Positions 18,748 through 26,540 of a stretch of DNA of 64,000 nt are shown piece by piece; position 1 is the first letter of the stretch; every line of letters starts with the position of its first letter. A program made the position numbers and the translations under genes. The notes beneath the pieces were generated by a model that did not search any database, was not told the DNA's origin, and saw only the letters and a list, made by a program, of their open reading frames with translations. Origin of the DNA: JBBSHE01 sp038253325 (GTDB lineage: Bacteria; Actinomycetota; Actinomycetes; Propionibacteriales; Nocardioidaceae). The stretch lies in assembly GCA_038253325.1 (NCBI GenBank), contig JBBSHE010000006.1, positions 31,724 through 95,723 on the forward strand. Reading direction: 5' to 3'.

Positions 18748-19733
18748 CCCACCAACCGTGGATCGATCCCTGGGCCGATGCCACCGACCCCGTCGCGCCC
18801 GGCCTCTCGGTCGTCGCGCTCGGCGGTGGTCACGGGCTGGCCAGCAACTTGTCCGCCCTGCGGACGTTCTGCCGCAACCTGACCGCGATCGTGACGGTGG
18901 CCGACAACGGAGGCTCGTCCGGACGGATCCGTCGCGAGCTCGGTGTGCTCGCGCCCGGCGACCTGCGTCAGTCCCTGGCTGCGCTGTGTCGAGACGACGA
19001 ATGGGGTCGCACCTGGGCGACGGTCCTGCAGCACCGGTTCCGCAGCGCCGGTGAGCTCCAGGGCCACTCGGTCGGCAACCTGCTGATCGTCGCGCTGTGG
19101 GAACTGCTGGGCGACCCGGTGGCAGGGCTGGACTGGGTCGGCCGGCTGCTCGGTGCCCAGGGCCGGACGCTGCCGATGGTCGCCGTGCCGCTCGACATTG
19201 CCGCCCAGGTCCGCGGCCTCGACCCGCAGGACCCCGACGCGGTGTCGACCGTACGCGGCCAGGTCGAGGTCGCTACCACGACCGGGCTGGTGGAGTCGGT
19301 CGAGCTCCTGCCGGCGGACCCACCCGCCTGTCCGGAGGCGGTCGAGGCAATCCATACCGCCGATTGGATCGTGCTCGGTCCGGGATCGTGGTACACAAGT
19401 GTGCTGCCACACTTGCTGGTTCCGGACCTGCTCTCGGCACTTTCGAGCAGCCGGGCCCGACGTTGTGTCACGCTGAACATTGCACCGCAAAGGGGAGAGA
19501 CCGACGGTTTCTCCTCGTCGACATACTTGGAAGTACTGATGGTTCATGCCCCCGACCTTCAGGTGGATGTCGTCCTCGCCGACAAGTCAGGGGTGACCGA
19601 TCTGCCGATGCTGGAGGAGACAGCGAACGGACTGGGGGCACGGCTCGTCATCGCCGACCTGGCGGCATCGGACGCGATTGGTAGCCATGACGTCGAGGCG
19701 CTGGCCGCCGCGTATGCGGAGATCATGTCGTGA
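18744..19733 (+). CDS. yvcK: gluconeogenesis factor YvcK/CuvA family protein
   Basis: 329-residue CofD-like fold protein. The N-terminal ALGGGHGLASNLSAL (26-40) and TVADNGGSSGRIRRELG (51-67) are the conserved UDP-sugar/phosphate-binding segments. The middle holds GHSVGNLLI and the C-terminal half LGPGSWYTS. YvcK proteins bind UDP-GlcNAc and link carbon flux to cell-wall synthesis. ATGA overlaps join it to rapZ and whiA. The position between a GlmS-control-like protein and a division regulator is the standard conserved order. Confidence 0.95.
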   Translation: MTHQPWIDPWADATDPVAPGLSVVALGGGHGLASNLSALRTFCRNLTAIVTVADNGGSSGRIRRELGVLAPGDLRQSLAALCRDDEWGRTWATVLQHRFRSAGELQGHSVGNLLIVALWELLGDPVAGLDWVGRLLGAQGRTLPMVAVPLDIAAQVRGLDPQDPDAVSTVRGQVEVATTTGLVESVELLPADPPACPEAVEAIHTADWIVLGPGSWYTSVLPHLLVPDLLSALSSSRARRCVTLNIAPQRGETDGFSSSTYLEVLMVHAPDLQVDVVLADKSGVTDLPMLEETANGLGARLVIADLAASDAIGSHDVEALAAAYAEIMS

Positions 19734-19801
19734 GCCCGAAGCAACGCGAGTCCAAGGTCAGCAACGAGCACCCGGGGCTGCGGCGTGGAAAGGTGGGCCT
19801 G

Positions 19802-20788
19802 ATGGCGATGACGGCGCAAGTCAAGGCGGAGCTCGCGGCAACGGAGGTCACCAAGTCCTGCTGCCGAAAGGCCGAGGTGTCCTCGATGCTGCGGTTCGCA
19901 GGCGGCATCCACATCCAGGGCGGACGGATCGTCGTCGAGGCCGAGCTGGACACCGGTGCGGCCGCCCGACGGCTGCGCCGCGACGTCCTGGAGATCTACG
20001 GGCACAAGGCCGATGTCGTCGTGGTGAACGGCTCGGGGCTACGGCGGGGTACCCGGTACGTTGTCCGGGTCGCGCGGGAGGGGGAGGCGCTCGCCCGGCA
20101 GACCGGTCTGCTCGACGGTCGCGGACGGCCCGTACGCGGCCTGCCGCCCCAGGTTGTCAGCGGTTCTCAGTGTGACGCGACCGCGGCCTGGCGGGGAGCG
20201 TTCCTCGCACACGGCTCGCTGACCGAGCCCGGGCGTTCGTCTGCCCTCGAGGTGACGTCCCCAGGCCCGGAGGCCGCACTGGCGCTGGTTGGCTCCGCCC
20301 GGCGTCTCGGCATCTCGGCGAAGGCGCGGGAGGTGCGTGGCGTCGACCGCGTCGTGATCCGCGACGGGGACGCGATCTCCGCGCTGCTGACCCGTCTCGG
20401 GGCCCATGACTCGCTACTGGCGTGGGAGGAGCGCCGACTTCGCCGCGAGGTCCGCGCCACCGCCAACCGGCTGGCCAACTTCGACGACGCGAACCTTCGC
20501 CGGTCCGTTCGGGCCGCGGTCGCCGCCGGTGCACGGCTCGAGCGCGCTTTGGAAATCCTCGCCGACGACGTGCCTGACCACCTGAAGCTAGCTGGGAGGC
20601 TTCGGATCGAGCATCAGCAGGCGAGCCTTGAGGAGCTCGGGCAGCTTCACGACCCGCCGCTCACCAAGGACGCGATCGCCGGCCGGATTCGGCGGCTGCT
20701 CGCCATGGCCGACAAGATGGCGCAGGACCACGGGATCCCGGACACCGAGGCGTCGTTGACCTCGGAGATGCTCTCCGAGGCCAACTGA
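19802..20788 (+). CDS. whiA: sporulation/division regulator WhiA
   Basis: 328-residue WhiA: N-terminal LAGLIDADG-like domain (degenerate homing endonuclease fold, EVSSMLRFAGG to GLPPQVVSG, about 1-120) and a C-terminal helix-turn-helix (ASLEELGQL, DPPLTKDAIAGRIRRLL, about 275-305). It works with WhiB in septation and is found in nearly all Gram-positive bacteria. ATG 19802 (MAMTAQVK) matches the family N terminus and has GGAAAGG upstream; an in-frame GTG at 19730 overlaps the yvcK stop and would add 24 non-conserved residues. It is last in the operon. Confidence 0.95.
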   Translation: MAMTAQVKAELAATEVTKSCCRKAEVSSMLRFAGGIHIQGGRIVVEAELDTGAAARRLRRDVLEIYGHKADVVVVNGSGLRRGTRYVVRVAREGEALARQTGLLDGRGRPVRGLPPQVVSGSQCDATAAWRGAFLAHGSLTEPGRSSALEVTSPGPEAALALVGSARRLGISAKAREVRGVDRVVIRDGDAISALLTRLGAHDSLLAWEERRLRREVRATANRLANFDDANLRRSVRAAVAAGARLERALEILADDVPDHLKLAGRLRIEHQQASLEELGQLHDPPLTKDAIAGRIRRLLAMADKMAQDHGIPDTEASLTSEMLSEAN

Positions 20789-20804
20789 CACCTTGCCCCG
20801 ACGG

Positions 20805-20856
20805 CGACTTGTCGGTACCTCACGGGGCCCTGACCCGCTGAGGTGCCGACAAGTCG
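20805..20856. repeat. palindromic repeat family B, copy 1
   Basis: Inverted repeat with 18-base arms (20805-20822 and 20839-20856, one G:T-type mismatch) around a 16-base GC-rich loop, 17 bases after the whiA stop and 162 bases before gap. Bases 20809-20831 match 36837-36859 at 21 of 23 positions, defining a dispersed family. It could terminate whiA transcription, but the second copy lies between divergent starts. Confidence 0.85.
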
Positions 20857-21017
20857 TGAGGCTCAGGTGTCGGAACGCCAAATCAGGGCCGCCACCAAAC
20901 CGGGCCGGTGCCCGCTCCTACGGCAAACCCGGTACCGGCGGCCGCGCTGAGCCCGGTAGGGTCGTGCGGAGATGGCTTCGGTCCCGCCACCTGCACCAAG
21001 CCGCCCGAGGAGGACCC

Positions 21018-22025
21018 GTGACCGTCCGCGTAGGCATCAACGGCTTCGGCCGGATTGGACGCAACTTCTTCCGCGCCGCCATGTCCGCGGATGCCGACCT
21101 CGAGATCGTGGCGGTCAACGACCTCACCGACAACAAGACGTTGGCGCACCTGCTCGCGTACGACACCATCCTCGGCCGTCTGGACGCCGACGTGCGCTAC
21201 GACGAAGGATCCATCACGATCGGCGATCACAAGGTCACGGCGCTGGAGGAACGCCACCCCGGCGATCTCGGCTGGGATGACCTCGGCGTCGACGTCGTGA
21301 TCGAGTCGACCGGGTTCTTCACCGACGGCACAAAGGCGAGGGCACACCTCGACGCAGGTGCGAAAAAGGTCATCATCTCGGCGCCGGCGACCAACGACGA
21401 CGTGACGATCGTGATGGGCGTGAACCACGAGGCGTACGACCCGGTCACGCATGCGATCATCTCGAACGCCTCCTGCACCACCAACTGCCTCGCACCGATG
21501 GCGAAGGCCCTCAACGACGGCCTCGGCATCGAACGCGGCCTGATGACAACGGTCCACGCCTACACAGCCGACCAGAACCTTCAGGACAACATCCACAAGG
21601 ATCTGCGCCGGGCGAGGGCCGCGACCCTCAACATCATCCCGACCTCCACCGGTGCCGCCAAGGCACTCGGCCTGGTGCTGCCCGAGCTCAAGGGCAAGCT
21701 CGACGGGTACTCCCTCCGGGTGCCGGTGCCGGTCGGGTCGGCCACCGACCTCTCTTTCACCGCCAGCCGGGAGACGTCCGTCGACGAGGTGAACCAGGTC
21801 GTCAAGACCGCGTCCGAGGCAGGTCCACTGGCGCCGTACCTGACCTACACCACCGACCCGATCGTGTCGAGTGACATCGTCGGCGACCCCGCCTCGTGCA
21901 TCTTCGACTCCGGGCTCACCAAGGTGATCGGCGATCAGGTCAAGGTCGTCGGATGGTACGACAACGAATGGGGTTACTCGAACCGGCTGATCGACCTGGT
22001 GGCGTTCGTCGGCGCCTCGCTCTGA
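21018..22025 (+). CDS. gap: type I glyceraldehyde-3-phosphate dehydrogenase
   Basis: 335-residue NAD-dependent GAPDH of lower glycolysis. The dinucleotide-binding GINGFGRIGR is at 6-15, the catalytic Cys153 is in SNASCTTNCLAP, and a conserved VHAYTADQ follows near 180. GTG 21018 has GAGGAGGA about 6-8 bases upstream; earlier in-frame starts would add a meaningless N-terminal extension through the palindromic repeat. It is followed after 5 bases by pgk, then tpiA, forming the classic gap-pgk-tpi operon. A -10-like TAGGGT lies at 20957. Confidence 0.97.
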   Translation: MTVRVGINGFGRIGRNFFRAAMSADADLEIVAVNDLTDNKTLAHLLAYDTILGRLDADVRYDEGSITIGDHKVTALEERHPGDLGWDDLGVDVVIESTGFFTDGTKARAHLDAGAKKVIISAPATNDDVTIVMGVNHEAYDPVTHAIISNASCTTNCLAPMAKALNDGLGIERGLMTTVHAYTADQNLQDNIHKDLRRARAATLNIIPTSTGAAKALGLVLPELKGKLDGYSLRVPVPVGSATDLSFTASRETSVDEVNQVVKTASEAGPLAPYLTYTTDPIVSSDIVGDPASCIFDSGLTKVIGDQVKVVGWYDNEWGYSNRLIDLVAFVGASL

Positions 22026-22030
22026 TCCCG

Positions 22031-23233
22031 ATGAGGACAGTCGCCGAGCTCGCCGACGACCTTGGTGACCTCGGTGGCAGACGGGTACTCGTCCGGTCCG
22101 ATCTCAACGTGCCTCTCGACGGCACCGAGATCACCGACGACGGACGGATCCGGGCCAGTTCCGCGACCATCCAGGAGCTCTCCCGGCAGGGGGCGAAGGT
22201 GGTCGTCGTCGCCCATCTCGGCCGTCCGAAGGGCGAGCCCGACCTGGCGTACTCGTTGGCCCCAGTCGCGGCCCGGTTGAGTGAGATCGTGGATGCGCCC
22301 GTCACCCATCCGAGCGACACGGTTGGCCCGGCGGCACATGCCACGGTCGAGGCACTCGCCGACGGCGACATCGCTGTCCTCGAGAACGTCCGGTTCAACC
22401 CGGGGGAGACGAGCAAGGACGACACCGAGCGCGGCGCGTTCGCCGACCGGCTCGTGGAGCTCGCCGACGCCTTCGTCAGCGATGGTTTCGGCGTCGTGCA
22501 CCGCAAGCAGGCCAGCGTCTATGACGTCGCGAAACGGCTTCCGCACGCTGCCGGCGGGCTGGTGCTCGCGGAGGTCGCCGTGCTGGAGCGGTTGACGCAG
22601 CATCCCGAGCGTCCGTACGTGGTCGTTCTCGGTGGATCAAAGGTCTCGGACAAGCTGGGGGTGATCGACAGCCTCCTGGGCGAGGCGGACGCCTTGCTCA
22701 TCGGCGGCGGCATGATGTTCACGTTCCTGAAGGCGCAGGGTCATGATGTCGGCGCGAGTCTGGTCGAGGAAGACCGGCTCGACATCGTCCGTTCGTACCT
22801 CGAACGCGCCCGGCAGTCGGGTGTCGCGATCGTGCTGCCCACCGACGTCGTGGTGGCCGAACGTGTTGCCGCCGACGCCAGCCCGTCCGTGGTGGCGACG
22901 ACGGAGATGCCACCGGACCAGATTGGGCTCGACATCGGTCCCGACTCCGTTGCGGCGTTCGCGGCGAGGTTGGCGCCGGCGAAGACGGTGTTCTGGAACG
23001 GTCCGATGGGCGTGTTCGAGATCCCCGCGTTCGCTGCCGGCACGAAAGGACTCGCCCAAGCGTTGACGAAGGTGGACGGACTCACGGTCGTCGGCGGCGG
23101 CGACTCGGCGGCAGCCGTTCGTCGACTCGGCTTCGGCGACACGCAGTTCGGTCACATCTCGACGGGCGGGGGCGCAAGCCTCGAATACCTGGAGGGCCAC
23201 ACGCTGCCCGGGCTCTCCGTCCTCGACGGCTGA
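22031..23233 (+). CDS. pgk: phosphoglycerate kinase
   Basis: 400-residue phosphoglycerate kinase, transferring phosphate between 1,3-bisphosphoglycerate and ADP. The N-terminal RVLVRSDLNVPLDG (substrate Arg/Asp/Asn), HLGRPKG, ENVRFNPGE, VLGGSKVSDK, WNGPMGVFE and the closing GGGDSAAAV (nucleotide-binding hinge) are all present in order. ATG 22031 lies 5 bases after the gap stop, giving the usual length. Confidence 0.98.
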   Translation: MRTVAELADDLGDLGGRRVLVRSDLNVPLDGTEITDDGRIRASSATIQELSRQGAKVVVVAHLGRPKGEPDLAYSLAPVAARLSEIVDAPVTHPSDTVGPAAHATVEALADGDIAVLENVRFNPGETSKDDTERGAFADRLVELADAFVSDGFGVVHRKQASVYDVAKRLPHAAGGLVLAEVAVLERLTQHPERPYVVVLGGSKVSDKLGVIDSLLGEADALLIGGGMMFTFLKAQGHDVGASLVEEDRLDIVRSYLERARQSGVAIVLPTDVVVAERVAADASPSVVATTEMPPDQIGLDIGPDSVAAFAARLAPAKTVFWNGPMGVFEIPAFAAGTKGLAQALTKVDGLTVVGGGDSAAAVRRLGFGDTQFGHISTGGGASLEYLEGHTLPGLSVLDG

Positions 23234-23260
23234 CCACGACCACGCTGGTAGGAGACGACG

Positions 23261-24058
23261 ATGCCAAGGCACAGCAGGCTTCCGTTGATGGCCGGTAACT
23301 GGAAGATGAACCTGAACCACCAGGAAGCGGTGGTGCTGGTGCAGAAGCTGGCCTGGATCCTCGCCGACAAGAAGCACGACTTCGGCAGGTCGGAGGTGGT
23401 GGTCATCCCGCCGTTCACCGACCTGCGCAGTGTTCAGACCCTCGTCGACGGCGACCGGCTCGGGTTGGGGTACGGCGCGCAGGACGTGTCCGTCCACGAC
23501 GACGGGGCGTACACCGGGGAGATCAGCGCGGCCATGCTCGCGAAGCTCGGCTGCACGTACGTCCTCGCCGGGCACTCCGAGCGCCGCGAGCACCACCAGG
23601 AGGACGACGCGACCGTCAACGCGAAGGCGAAGAAGACGCTGTCGGCATCGATGACGCCGATCGTGTGCGTCGGCGAAGGCCCCGCGGTTCGCCAGGCGGG
23701 TGAGCAGGTCGCGTACACGACTGCGCAGGTCGACGGCAGCCTCGCTGGTATCGCGGGCGAACAGATCGCCGGTCTGGTGGTGGCGTACGAGCCGGTGTGG
23801 GCGATCGGCACAGGTCAGGTCGCCACCCCCGACGATGCCCAGGAGGTATGCGCGGCGATCCGGAACCGGATCACCGAGATGCACGGTCGCGGCACTGGTG
23901 AGACCGTCCGTGTCCTGTACGGCGGATCGGTGCAGGCGGCAAATGTCGCCGGGATCATGGTGAAGCCCGACATCGACGGCTGTCTGGTCGGCGGGGCAAG
24001 TCTGCGGGCCGACGAGTTCGGCGGGATCTGTCGGTTCTACGACATGCCGCTGCTCTGA
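23261..24058 (+). CDS. tpiA: triosephosphate isomerase
   Basis: 265-residue TIM-barrel enzyme interconverting dihydroxyacetone phosphate and glyceraldehyde 3-phosphate. Asn13-x-Lys15 in AGNWKMN, the catalytic His in LAGHSERRE (near 105), the catalytic Glu in VAYEPVWAIGTG (near 175) and the phosphate-binding LYGGSV are present. ATG 23261 is preceded by TAGGAG at suitable distance. Third gene of the gap-pgk-tpiA operon, 27 bases after pgk. Confidence 0.98.
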   Translation: MPRHSRLPLMAGNWKMNLNHQEAVVLVQKLAWILADKKHDFGRSEVVVIPPFTDLRSVQTLVDGDRLGLGYGAQDVSVHDDGAYTGEISAAMLAKLGCTYVLAGHSERREHHQEDDATVNAKAKKTLSASMTPIVCVGEGPAVRQAGEQVAYTTAQVDGSLAGIAGEQIAGLVVAYEPVWAIGTGQVATPDDAQEVCAAIRNRITEMHGRGTGETVRVLYGGSVQAANVAGIMVKPDIDGCLVGGASLRADEFGGICRFYDMPLL

Positions 24059-24095
24059 CGGCGGTGCTCTTGCGACGGCTGCTGCGGCGCGGGGT

Positions 24096-24101
24096 TAGGA
24101 T
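24096..24101 (+). promoter_or_regulatory. -10 element of secG (leaderless)
   Basis: TAGGAT sits six bases before the secG GTG with no ribosome site between, predicting a leaderless secG transcript independent of the upstream tpiA message. Confidence 0.5.
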
Positions 24102-24107
24102 CGCCGG

Positions 24108-24338
24108 GTGGTTCTGATCTTCTCCGGTCTGCTCGTTGTCGCGAGCCTCATCCTGATCTTGATGATCTTGTTGCACAAGGGAAGAGGTGGAGGGCTGTCT
24201 GACATGTTCGGCGGCGGCGTGTCCAGCGGGCTGGGCGGCTCATCGGTGGCCGAGCGCAACCTGGACCGATTCACGGTCGGGGTCGGACTGGTCTGGATCG
24301 CCTGCATCGTGTCGCTCGGCCTACTGCTGAAGTCCTGA
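24108..24338 (+). CDS. secG: preprotein translocase subunit SecG
   Basis: 76-residue SecG, the small accessory subunit of the SecYEG channel. Two membrane helices (about 1-22 and 55-74) flank a cytoplasmic loop with the family signature HKGRGGGLSDMFGGG (about 23-37). Position after tpiA is the conserved arrangement in actinobacteria and many firmicutes. Confidence 0.95.
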   Translation: MVLIFSGLLVVASLILILMILLHKGRGGGLSDMFGGGVSSGLGGSSVAERNLDRFTVGVGLVWIACIVSLGLLLKS

Positions 24339-24372
24339 CGCGCGACAACAGCATCCGACTTAGAATCAATCG

Positions 24373-24390
24373 CGGGCGCGGTCGCGCCCG
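24373..24390. terminator. short GC hairpin between secG and rbpA
   Basis: CGGGCGCG-GT-CGCGCCCG is a perfect 8-base inverted repeat with a two-base centre, 35 bases after the secG stop. No T-run follows (TTGTT only). It may terminate secG or lie in the rbpA leader, since a -10-like TAGAAT is at 24361-24366. Confidence 0.4.
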
Positions 24391-24415
24391 TTGTTCGCTC
24401 ATCGAGGGAGTTGTC

Positions 24416-24769
24416 GTGGCAGGTGGCAGTGCAATCCGAGGTAGCCGTGTCGGTGCCGGACCCCTCGGCGAGGCGGAGCGCGGGGATACCGCTCCGCGTC
24501 AGCGGGTTACGTACTTCTGCGCGCACGGGCACGAGACCGCCCCGATGTTCGCCGTCGATGCCCAGATCCCCGACACGTGGGACTGTCCCCGCTGCGGGCT
24601 GCCCGCCAACCGCGACTCCGCCAACCCGCCACCGCCGCCCAAGATCGAGCCCTACAAGACCCATCTTGCGTACGTGAAGGAGCGTCGAAGCGACGCGGAG
24701 GCGAAGGAGATCCTCGACGAGGCACTCCAGTCCCTTCGCGCCAAGCGCAAGTCCGGCGAGGTCTTCTGA
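24416..24769 (+). CDS. rbpA: RNA polymerase-binding protein RbpA
   Basis: 117-residue RbpA, an actinobacterial RNA polymerase partner that stabilises sigma-containing open complexes. It has the flexible N-terminal tail (1-30), a core with YFCAHGHE and WDCPRCGLPA (four-Cys/His zinc-like ribbon, about 32-65), a basic linker and the C-terminal sigma-interaction domain (KTHLAYVKERRSDAEAKEIL, 82-101). GTG 24416 follows GAGGGAG. The protein is diagnostic for actinobacteria. Confidence 0.96.
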   Translation: MAGGSAIRGSRVGAGPLGEAERGDTAPRQRVTYFCAHGHETAPMFAVDAQIPDTWDCPRCGLPANRDSANPPPPPKIEPYKTHLAYVKERRSDAEAKEILDEALQSLRAKRKSGEVF

Positions 24770-24789
24770 GCTGAGGGCGACCGCACCCG

Positions 24790-25557
24790 TCAGGCGATGC
24801 TCCAGTTGGATGGGAGCTCGCCGGCGGCGTCCGTGTCGAGGAGCCACATCGTCCGGTTCAACCCGCGGGGGCCCGCGGCCGGCACCTGATACATCCCCGC
24901 TCCCTCGAGAGCCAGGTGGACGGCCTGCGACTTGTCGGCACCCGAGACGATGAACCAGACCTCCCGAGCCCGACGCAGCGTGCTCATCGTCATCGTGACC
25001 CGAATGGGCGGCGGCTTGGGCGAGCCCCGGACCGCGACGACGGAGCGCTCGTCGTAGAGCGCCGGCTTCTCTGGGAACAAGGAGGCAACGTGGCCCTCGG
25101 GGCCGACGCCGAGCATCAGCAGGTCGAACGTGGGGGTCGGTCCATGGTCCTCGGGAGAGCTGGCCCGCTCGAGCGCGCTCGCGTACTCTGCCGCGGAGCG
25201 TTCCGGGTCGTCGTCGGTCTGGTCCGAGGGCGGAACCGGATGCACCCGGTCGGGGTCGATGCGAACCCGGTCCAGCAACGCCGCGCGGGCCTGTGTCTCG
25301 TTGCGTTCGGCATCGCCGGACAGCAGGAAGCGTTCGTCACCCCACCACAGCTCCACCCGTGACCAGTCGACCGCCTCCCGGGCAGCCGACTCGGCGACCG
25401 CGCGATGCACCTGGTCGGCGATCGAGCCACCGGTGAGCACCACGTGCGGGATCCGACCCGAGGACTGAAGCTCCACCATCGTCGTGATCAGACGCGCGGC
25501 GGCAGCCTGCGCGAGCAGCTCGGCGGACCGGTGCACGAGAATCGTCGGCGTGCTCAC
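24790..25557 (-). CDS. pgl: 6-phosphogluconolactonase
   Basis: 255-residue lactonase of the oxidative pentose phosphate pathway, hydrolysing 6-phosphogluconolactone. Conserved segments are VVLTGGS (phosphate-binding), WWGDERFL and LLMLGVGPEGHVASLFP. The GTG start at 25557 overlaps the opcA stop (GTGA). Last gene of the tkt-tal-pgi-zwf-opcA-pgl operon; it converges with rbpA with only 20 bases between. No gnd (6-phosphogluconate dehydrogenase) is present in this cluster. Confidence 0.95.
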   Translation of the reverse strand: MSTPTILVHRSAELLAQAAAARLITTMVELQSSGRIPHVVLTGGSIADQVHRAVAESAAREAVDWSRVELWWGDERFLLSGDAERNETQARAALLDRVRIDPDRVHPVPPSDQTDDDPERSAAEYASALERASSPEDHGPTPTFDLLMLGVGPEGHVASLFPEKPALYDERSVVAVRGSPKPPPIRVTMTMSTLRRAREVWFIVSGADKSQAVHLALEGAGMYQVPAAGPRGLNRTMWLLDTDAAGELPSNWSIA

Positions 25558-26531
25558 GACCGGGGCCGCTTCTTCGCGGTCCTCGCCGGCTTCGCCGCCT
25601 TCCTGGTGGTTGTCCGACCGGCTCTCGGGGAGCCCTTCGCGATCAGTGCGCGCGCAGCGGCGGCGTACACGTCGTCGGGATCGAGACGGCGCAGCTCCTC
25701 GTCGAGCAGCTCGCGAAGCTCACGGCGCTTCAACGCGACGGGTCGATCGGGTGAGTTGGGGGTCGTGAAACGCGCCAGGACGCCGTCCGGGCGGCTGATC
25801 GAGATCTCGCCGCCGCCGGTCTCCAGCGTCACCGCCGTCAAGCCTGGGCCCTTGGAGTTCGTCCGTGTGACGTCGACCTTGAGCCGGCTGGACAGCCACG
25901 CCGCGAGCAGGTCGGCGCTGGGGTTGGCCCGCTCGGCAGCAACCACCGCACCGGTGACCTTCGCGGGGTACTGGTCCAACGCGGCGGCGAGCAACGCCCG
26001 CCACGGCGTCAACCGGGTCCATGCCAGGTCGGTGTCGCCAGGCTCGTAGTTCTCCGCCTGCGCGAGCATCGCGGCCTCCCGACCGCGCTCCAGGGCCGCG
26101 ATGTCGGTGATCCGGCGGTTGCCCAGCGACCCCAGCGGGTCCTCGGCGATGTCCTTGGGTGCCTTGCCCGGCCACCAGACCACGACCGGCGAGTCGGGCA
26201 GCAGCAGCGGCAGCACCACCGACTCCGCATGTCCGGTCAGCTCACCCGACATCCGCAGCAGGATCGACTCGCCGGACGCGCCGATCCTGACCTCGGCGTC
26301 GAGCTTCGACGAACCGCGCGCCGACCGCCTGATCACCCCGATGATCCGGGCGGGGTGCTCGCGCGATGCACCGCTGGCCGCCTTCAGCGCGTCATAGTGG
26401 TCGCCTTCGTCGGTGACGACGATGAGCGTCATCACCATGCCCATCGACGGTGACCCGGCGCGCCGGCGCGCCTTGAGGATCTCCGAGGCGATCTCGCTCG
26501 CGTTCGTCTGGGTCAGCTCGGTGGTACTCAT
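25554..26531 (-). CDS. opcA: glucose-6-phosphate dehydrogenase assembly protein OpcA
   Basis: 325-residue OpcA, a protein needed for full activity of glucose-6-phosphate dehydrogenase in cyanobacteria and actinobacteria. Recognisable are the N-terminal TLIVVTDEG-like strand, VVLPLLLPDSPVVVWWPGKAP (read as two neighbouring strands, about 140-160), DLAWTRLTPWRALLA (near 200) and a C-terminal Arg/Lys-rich tail. It sits 9 bases after zwf and overlaps pgl by four bases, matching the usual zwf-opcA-pgl order. Confidence 0.95.
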   Translation of the reverse strand: MSTTELTQTNASEIASEILKARRRAGSPSMGMVMTLIVVTDEGDHYDALKAASGASREHPARIIGVIRRSARGSSKLDAEVRIGASGESILLRMSGELTGHAESVVLPLLLPDSPVVVWWPGKAPKDIAEDPLGSLGNRRITDIAALERGREAAMLAQAENYEPGDTDLAWTRLTPWRALLAAALDQYPAKVTGAVVAAERANPSADLLAAWLSSRLKVDVTRTNSKGPGLTAVTLETGGGEISISRPDGVLARFTTPNSPDRPVALKRRELRELLDEELRRLDPDDVYAAAARALIAKGSPRAGRTTTRKAAKPARTAKKRPRS

Positions 26532-26540
26532 TTCGCCCTC

